Source: an uncultured Faecalibacterium sp.
GTDB lineage: Bacteria; Bacillota; Clostridia; Oscillospirales; Ruminococcaceae
Reading direction: 5' to 3'
Length of the DNA: 64,000 nt
NCBI GenBank assembly: GCA_934548045.1
Contig: CAKTEM010000009.1
Location: 47,857 to 111,856 of the forward strand
Below, piece by piece: positions 60,776 through 64,000 of this stretch. A model generated the notes under the pieces. That model saw nothing but the letters and a program-made list of their open reading frames with translations. It searched no databases and had not been told where the DNA came from. The stretch's first letter is position 1. Every line of letters starts with the position of its first letter. Made by a program: the position numbers and the translations under genes.

Positions 60776-60805
60776 ATTGTATCAGGAACCGCCGCTTGTA
60801 AACAA
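60776..60805 (-). promoter_or_regulatory. Promoter of the PRTase-like gene
   Basis: Minus strand: TTGTTT (60800-60805), 18-base spacer, TACAAT (60776-60781). Confidence 0.5.
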
Positions 60806-60865
60806 GGCATAAAATCGCTGAAAATCTCATCCAAAAATTAGAACTTTGCCCGAAAACTGGGATAC

Positions 60866-60899
60866 AAAAAGCCGTCCGGCAGAGACCGGACGGCAAAAA
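60866..60899 (-). terminator. Terminator of the second SRR lipoprotein pair
   Basis: GCCGTCCGG (60871-60879) pairs with CCGGACGGC (60886-60894); T-runs on both strands. Confidence 0.9.
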
Positions 60900-60915
60900 T
60901 GCGGAAAAAGCGGAA

Positions 60916-61452
60916 TTATGCGAACGCACCGTTCTTGTAAGTACCCTTCCAGGTGGCGTGCAGGTCGGTGTAAGCCTGACCGTTGCCGTTGCTGGAAGAC
61001 TCGAGACGGGGAAAGTACATGACCGAGAGAACATCGCCTTCCTGCAGGGTGATGCCCGTCAGGGTCAGGACAGTATTCAGCTCCGAGTTCTTTTCCAGAT
61101 AGTAATTCGACTGGCCCAGCGACAGTTCGCAACCGCTGGTCTCATCGTTGTAGACAGTGGTAGTCTTGTTGCGAAGGACTTCGATCTGGAAGAACTTTTT
61201 GCGGATGCTCAGCGGCGTGCTGCTGGTGCATTTCGCCTTGAAATTGCAGGTCAGAGTATTGGTACTTGCGTCATATGCCGGGTCAGAAACGGTGAACTCA
61301 CCCATCAGTTTCAGCTTCTTGCCAAACGCACCGGACGGGTATAGTGTCTCCGAGCTGTCCGAGCAGCCACCCAGCAGGCTCGAGCCTGCGACGGCAACAG
61401 CGGTCAGCGCGGAAAGCTTCATAAACGAGCGGCGAGAAAGTTCCAGAGACAT
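60916..61452 (-). CDS. Small lipoprotein with twin-arginine signal
   Basis: 178 residues. ELSRRSFMKLSALTAVAV (Arg7-Arg8) then lipobox LLGGC (Cys30). The mature domain is beta-rich with TVSDPAYDASTNTLTCNFKA, FFQIEVLRNKTTTVYND and the C-terminal GDVLSVMYFPRLES; no catalytic motif. AAGGAGG precedes the ATG. It lies 48 bases after the lipoprotein at 61501, forming a two-gene unit like the pair at 15.2-16.2 kb. Function unknown. Confidence 0.84.
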   Translation of the reverse strand: MSLELSRRSFMKLSALTAVAVAGSSLLGGCSDSSETLYPSGAFGKKLKLMGEFTVSDPAYDASTNTLTCNFKAKCTSSTPLSIRKKFFQIEVLRNKTTTVYNDETSGCELSLGQSNYYLEKNSELNTVLTLTGITLQEGDVLSVMYFPRLESSSNGNGQAYTDLHATWKGTYKNGAFA

Positions 61453-61500
61453 AGTAGTTGTTCCTCCTTAGGGGGAAACACCCCCTGCGTTGTTTTGGGA

Positions 61501-62127
61501 TCAGCTCTGTGCGATATCAGAGGATTTCAGGATAAAGGTCAGGGTGCGGTCTTCCACGAAGGTCGGGGTGTAGGTGATCGCCAGCTCCTGCCAGCCCGTC
61601 GGCACGGTGCAGACCAGCTCGATATAGGCAGAGGTACGGGGAGGCATATTGGGCGAGTCGGAGAAAGTCTTGGTCGTGCTGTCGTACAGGTTGACGTAAG
61701 CACCGCTCTCGACTTCCTGACCGTCGCAGACGGCGGAGAAGTCGGTGGTCGCGGCAGACAGAGCGTGGAAGTAACCCACGATGTTGGCATCCTTGGTCGC
61801 CTCATCGGTCAGCGGATAGGCCGCGTCGATCTCCTCGATGTTCTGCGCACCGATGGCGTAGGTCTTGTCAGTGGACAGGTTGGCCGCCGTTACCAGAATT
61901 GCGACGTACTCGTGCCCCTCGACGTCCGGCGTTGCAGGCAGGTTGAAGACACTGGACAGCTGGACTGCCAGATTGTTCCAGTTGCTGATCTTATCACCGA
62001 CCTTGACTTCGACGGATGCACCAGCCTTGGTGACGGAACAGCCGCCCAGCATTGCAGCTGCGCCCACCGCAGCCGCAGAAACGCCGGCACCCTTGAGGAA
62101 GGTGCGGCGAGAAATTTTATTCGACAT
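61501..62127 (-). CDS. Small lipoprotein with twin-arginine signal
   Basis: 208 residues. KISRRTFLKGAGVSAAAV (Arg7-Arg8), lipobox MLGGC (Cys30). The mature domain has HEYVAILVTAANLSTDKTYA, YIELVCTVPTGWQELAITYT and other strands resembling the lipoprotein at 31408 (CKMPKDWTSVTVKYV), suggesting a shared immunoglobulin-like fold. AAGGAGG precedes the ATG. First gene of the pair; function unknown. Confidence 0.84.
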   Translation of the reverse strand: MSNKISRRTFLKGAGVSAAAVGAAAMLGGCSVTKAGASVEVKVGDKISNWNNLAVQLSSVFNLPATPDVEGHEYVAILVTAANLSTDKTYAIGAQNIEEIDAAYPLTDEATKDANIVGYFHALSAATTDFSAVCDGQEVESGAYVNLYDSTTKTFSDSPNMPPRTSAYIELVCTVPTGWQELAITYTPTFVEDRTLTFILKSSDIAQS

Positions 62128-62180
62128 GGGATTGCCTCCTTTTTATCACAAAACGTTTCAGTTTGTGTGTCACTGGTTCG

Positions 62181-62209
62181 TTTATAACATCTTTTCCGTT
62201 CTGACGCAA
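62181..62209 (-). promoter_or_regulatory. Promoter of the second SRR lipoprotein pair
   Basis: Minus strand: TTGCGT (62204-62209), 17-base spacer, TATAAA (62181-62186) with TG extension. Confidence 0.65.
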
Positions 62210-62249
62210 GGGAAACGGGGCAGAATTTACACTAGTTTCACAGGTCGGC

Positions 62250-62945
62250 TCACTGTTCAGGATTCAGCCCTTTAACGTGAGTTTCGCTGGTTTTGACCAA
62301 ATTTAAGAGGCTAGGCGTGTACAGCGGATACTCCCGGGTCAGGCTTTCGGTCGTCATGGCAAGGCAGGACGGATCCTTGACGCCTTCGCCCGTCGGCAGG
62401 TCTTCCCCGGCCAGCAGAGCGTCCACATTGGCCTCGCTCATCCGCATGATTGCGTCCGAATAGCCCGGCCAGCGGCGCGCGTCGATGCCGAAGAGGCTGG
62501 GCGCGTTGTGCGGTTCGGCAGAGTAGATCATCCGGAACATCTTTGCGACGGCCATCATCAGGTAGGTGCTGACCTCGGTCGTCAGGGCCTTGCTGTGGCA
62601 CTCGGCGATCTTTGCGTACAGCACGTTCAGGCTGTTGGAGATCAGCTTTTTGTTCATGGTGGGCAGGACGCTGCCGTGGTAGACGTTGTCCTTCATCTTG
62701 TCGGGGTTGGGAATGTCTTCCGCCGTGAGCATCATGCCGTTCCGCTCCGCCGAGCGGCCCAGCAGGTAGTCGCAGGAGACATTGTAATAGTCGGCGACCC
62801 GGACGACAAAATCCAGACCGCACTCGCGGATGCCCTTTTCATAGTGGGAGAGCAGGGCCTGCGAAACGCCCAAGTCCTCCGCCGCCTGTTTCTGCGTGAT
62901 GCCGCGTTCTTTGCGCAGCAGTTTGATGATCCGATTGAATTCCAT
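62250..62945 (-). CDS. XRE-family regulator with C-terminal helical domain
   Basis: 231 residues. Residues 1-62 are a Cro/CI helix-turn-helix: FNRIIKLLRKERGITQKQ, AAEDLGVSQALLSHYEKGIR and VADYYNVSCDYLLGRS. The remaining ~165 residues are mostly helical (LISNSLNVLYAKIAECHSKA, TYLMMAVAKMFRMIYSAE) and do not match a ligand domain I know. TGAGGAG precedes the ATG. Its target is unknown; the lipoprotein pair downstream on the same strand has its own promoter. Confidence 0.9.
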   Translation of the reverse strand: MEFNRIIKLLRKERGITQKQAAEDLGVSQALLSHYEKGIRECGLDFVVRVADYYNVSCDYLLGRSAERNGMMLTAEDIPNPDKMKDNVYHGSVLPTMNKKLISNSLNVLYAKIAECHSKALTTEVSTYLMMAVAKMFRMIYSAEPHNAPSLFGIDARRWPGYSDAIMRMSEANVDALLAGEDLPTGEGVKDPSCLAMTTESLTREYPLYTPSLLNLVKTSETHVKGLNPEQ

Positions 62946-63009
62946 GATGTTTGGCTCCTCAAAATATGATAAATTGGTACTTCCATGATTTTTGGTTTAC
63001 AGCATGTTG

Positions 63010-63038
63010 ATTATACACAATGGAAAACGACTTGTAAA
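63010..63038 (-). promoter_or_regulatory. Promoter of the XRE regulator
   Basis: Minus strand: TTTACA (63033-63038), 17-base spacer, perfect TATAAT (63010-63015). Confidence 0.8.
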
Positions 63039-63228
63039 GCAAGAAAAGTGACGGAAATTTTCGTTGTTTTTCGTCATTTTTGTCAAAAGACTTGCCCCTT
63101 CCACCATATCTATGTTAAACTAAGGGTTACACAACATACATTTTGTGCCGCACAGATTCCGTCCATTTTTGCTGCGGCGCAAAAAATCAGCACTTAGCGC
63201 AAAACTTTGCCAAAATCGAGGTAGCAAC

Positions 63229-63903
63229 ATGAAAACCTTTAAACTTCATCTGATCCGCCACGGCATGACTGCCGGAAATTTACAGGGTCTTTATATTGGC
63301 AGCGGCACCGACATTCCTCTCTGCGACGAGGGCCGCGCACAGCTGAACGAACTGAAAGAACGCTTTGAATATCCGCAGGTGGACACCGTCTTCTCCTCGC
63401 CGCTGATGCGTGCCGTCGAGACGGCAAACATCCTCTTCCCGAACGCGAAGCACCAGTTCTCGGTGCACGACCTGCGCGAGGCCGGTTTCGGCGTCTTCGA
63501 GAACCGCCCGGTCAAGGAGCTTGTCAAGGACGAGGATTTCAAAAAGTGGATCACACCCGGTTCCGGTTTTGTCCCCGAAGGTGCGGAGCCGACCGAGCAG
63601 TTCCACGCGCGCTGCTCCGAGACGCTGCTCAAGCTGTTTGAGTATATGATCCGGATGGACGTCACCGAAGCCGCCTGTGTGACCCACGGCGGCGTCATCA
63701 TGAGTATGCTGAGTCAGCGCGCACTGCCTTCCCGTCACCCGGAGCAGTGGATGGCCGACCCGGGCTGCGGCTACACCGTCCAGACCGACGTTCAGCTCTG
63801 GATGCGCGACCGTCTGGTGGAGGCCATCGACATCGTTCCCTTTGGCTATGCGGACACCCTGCGCGGTCAGGCCGAAGCTGAGGAAAACGAGAACTACGAA
63901 TAA
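63229..63903 (+). CDS. Histidine phosphatase family protein
   Basis: 224 residues from ATG 63229 (CGAGG upstream), beginning MKTFKLHLIRHGMTAGNLQG with the phosphorylated histidine in LIRHGMT. FSSPLMRAVETANILFP carries the second phosphate-pocket arginine, and AACVTHGGVIMSML the late histidine. The length and motifs fit the phosphoglycerate mutase-like/CobC group, which includes sugar-phosphate and cofactor-precursor phosphatases; the substrate is not predictable here. The acidic tail (EAEENENYE) is unusual but short. Confidence 0.9.
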   Translation: MKTFKLHLIRHGMTAGNLQGLYIGSGTDIPLCDEGRAQLNELKERFEYPQVDTVFSSPLMRAVETANILFPNAKHQFSVHDLREAGFGVFENRPVKELVKDEDFKKWITPGSGFVPEGAEPTEQFHARCSETLLKLFEYMIRMDVTEAACVTHGGVIMSMLSQRALPSRHPEQWMADPGCGYTVQTDVQLWMRDRLVEAIDIVPFGYADTLRGQAEAEENENYE

Positions 63904-64000
63904 CGCAGGGTAAAATTCCGGTCAAATGTAGGTTTGTCAATGATGTGTTACACAATGGGAGCGGAAGCCTGATTCCTGTATTTAGCAAGAAAAGCTAGAG
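63904..64000. other. Window end, no feature seen
   Basis: The last 97 bases contain no gene start and no hairpin terminator that I can support. Confidence 0.5.

Overview
The window looks like chromosome from a GC-rich anaerobic clostridium of the Oscillospiraceae/Ruminococcaceae, most likely Faecalibacterium or a close relative. This is inferred from gene content: split transketolase, T-box-controlled thrS, ECF transporter S component, pectin enzymes, and many lipoproteins whose signal peptides start with a twin-arginine SRRxF motif. No rRNA, tRNA or CRISPR array was seen. Promoters, where visible, are mostly TTGACA/TATAAT-like with 17-bp spacers.

Layout. 1-0.3 kb: tail of a MATE transporter. 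0.4-8.7 kb (minus): a complete arginine operon read argG-argH-argC-argJ-argB-argD-argF, with a promoter and an ARG-box-like palindrome. 8.8-10.4 kb: prmA-rsmE. 10.8-14.9 kb: N-acetylglucosamine uptake and catabolism (nagE-nagB-nagA plus a GNAT gene). 15.2-16.2 kb: two small SRR-type lipoproteins. 16.5-20.6 kb: pstSCAB-phoU for phosphate. 20.9-23.8 kb: a short AraC-type regulator, a GNAT gene, sstT and a small membrane protein. 23.9-28.0 kb: a 1353-residue secreted pectinase joining a PL9-like lyase to a CE12-like SGNH esterase. 28.4-31.1 kb: an ECF S component behind a structured leader, and a split transketolase. 31.4-35.8 kb: a lipoprotein, a LysR regulator divergent from an exported FMN/FAD reductase, and trxA. 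35.9-38.7 kb: an AT-rich accessory island (XRE regulator, four-helix membrane protein, two related lipoproteins). 38.8-40.2 kb: MATE transporter. 40.3-48.6 kb (minus): a complete histidine operon led by a HisZ-HisG fusion. 49.1-51.3 kb: thrS with its T-box. 51.3-54.8 kb: a CLC-F-like antiporter and an Amt-PII fusion. 54.8-59.6 kb: DUF1622 protein, RpiB-type isomerase, SDR, family 1 6-phospho-beta-glucosidase, and two membrane proteins. 60.0-62.1 kb: an atypical phosphoribosyltransferase-fold protein and two more SRR lipoproteins. 62.2-63.9 kb: an XRE regulator and a histidine phosphatase.

How it fits together. The window combines complete biosynthesis of arginine and histidine with scavenging of amino sugars, pectin, beta-glucosides, phosphate, ammonium and serine/threonine, as expected for a gut saccharolytic anaerobe. 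Non-coding structure is rich: a three-copy MITE-like repeat with terminal inverted repeats at 14.9, 28.2 and 59.9 kb, an 18-bp palindrome filling the his promoter spacer, several leader hairpins that look like attenuators, and a 31-bp perfect palindrome at 59.8 kb. The least explained parts are the AT-rich island, the SRR-lipoprotein family and the repeat family.
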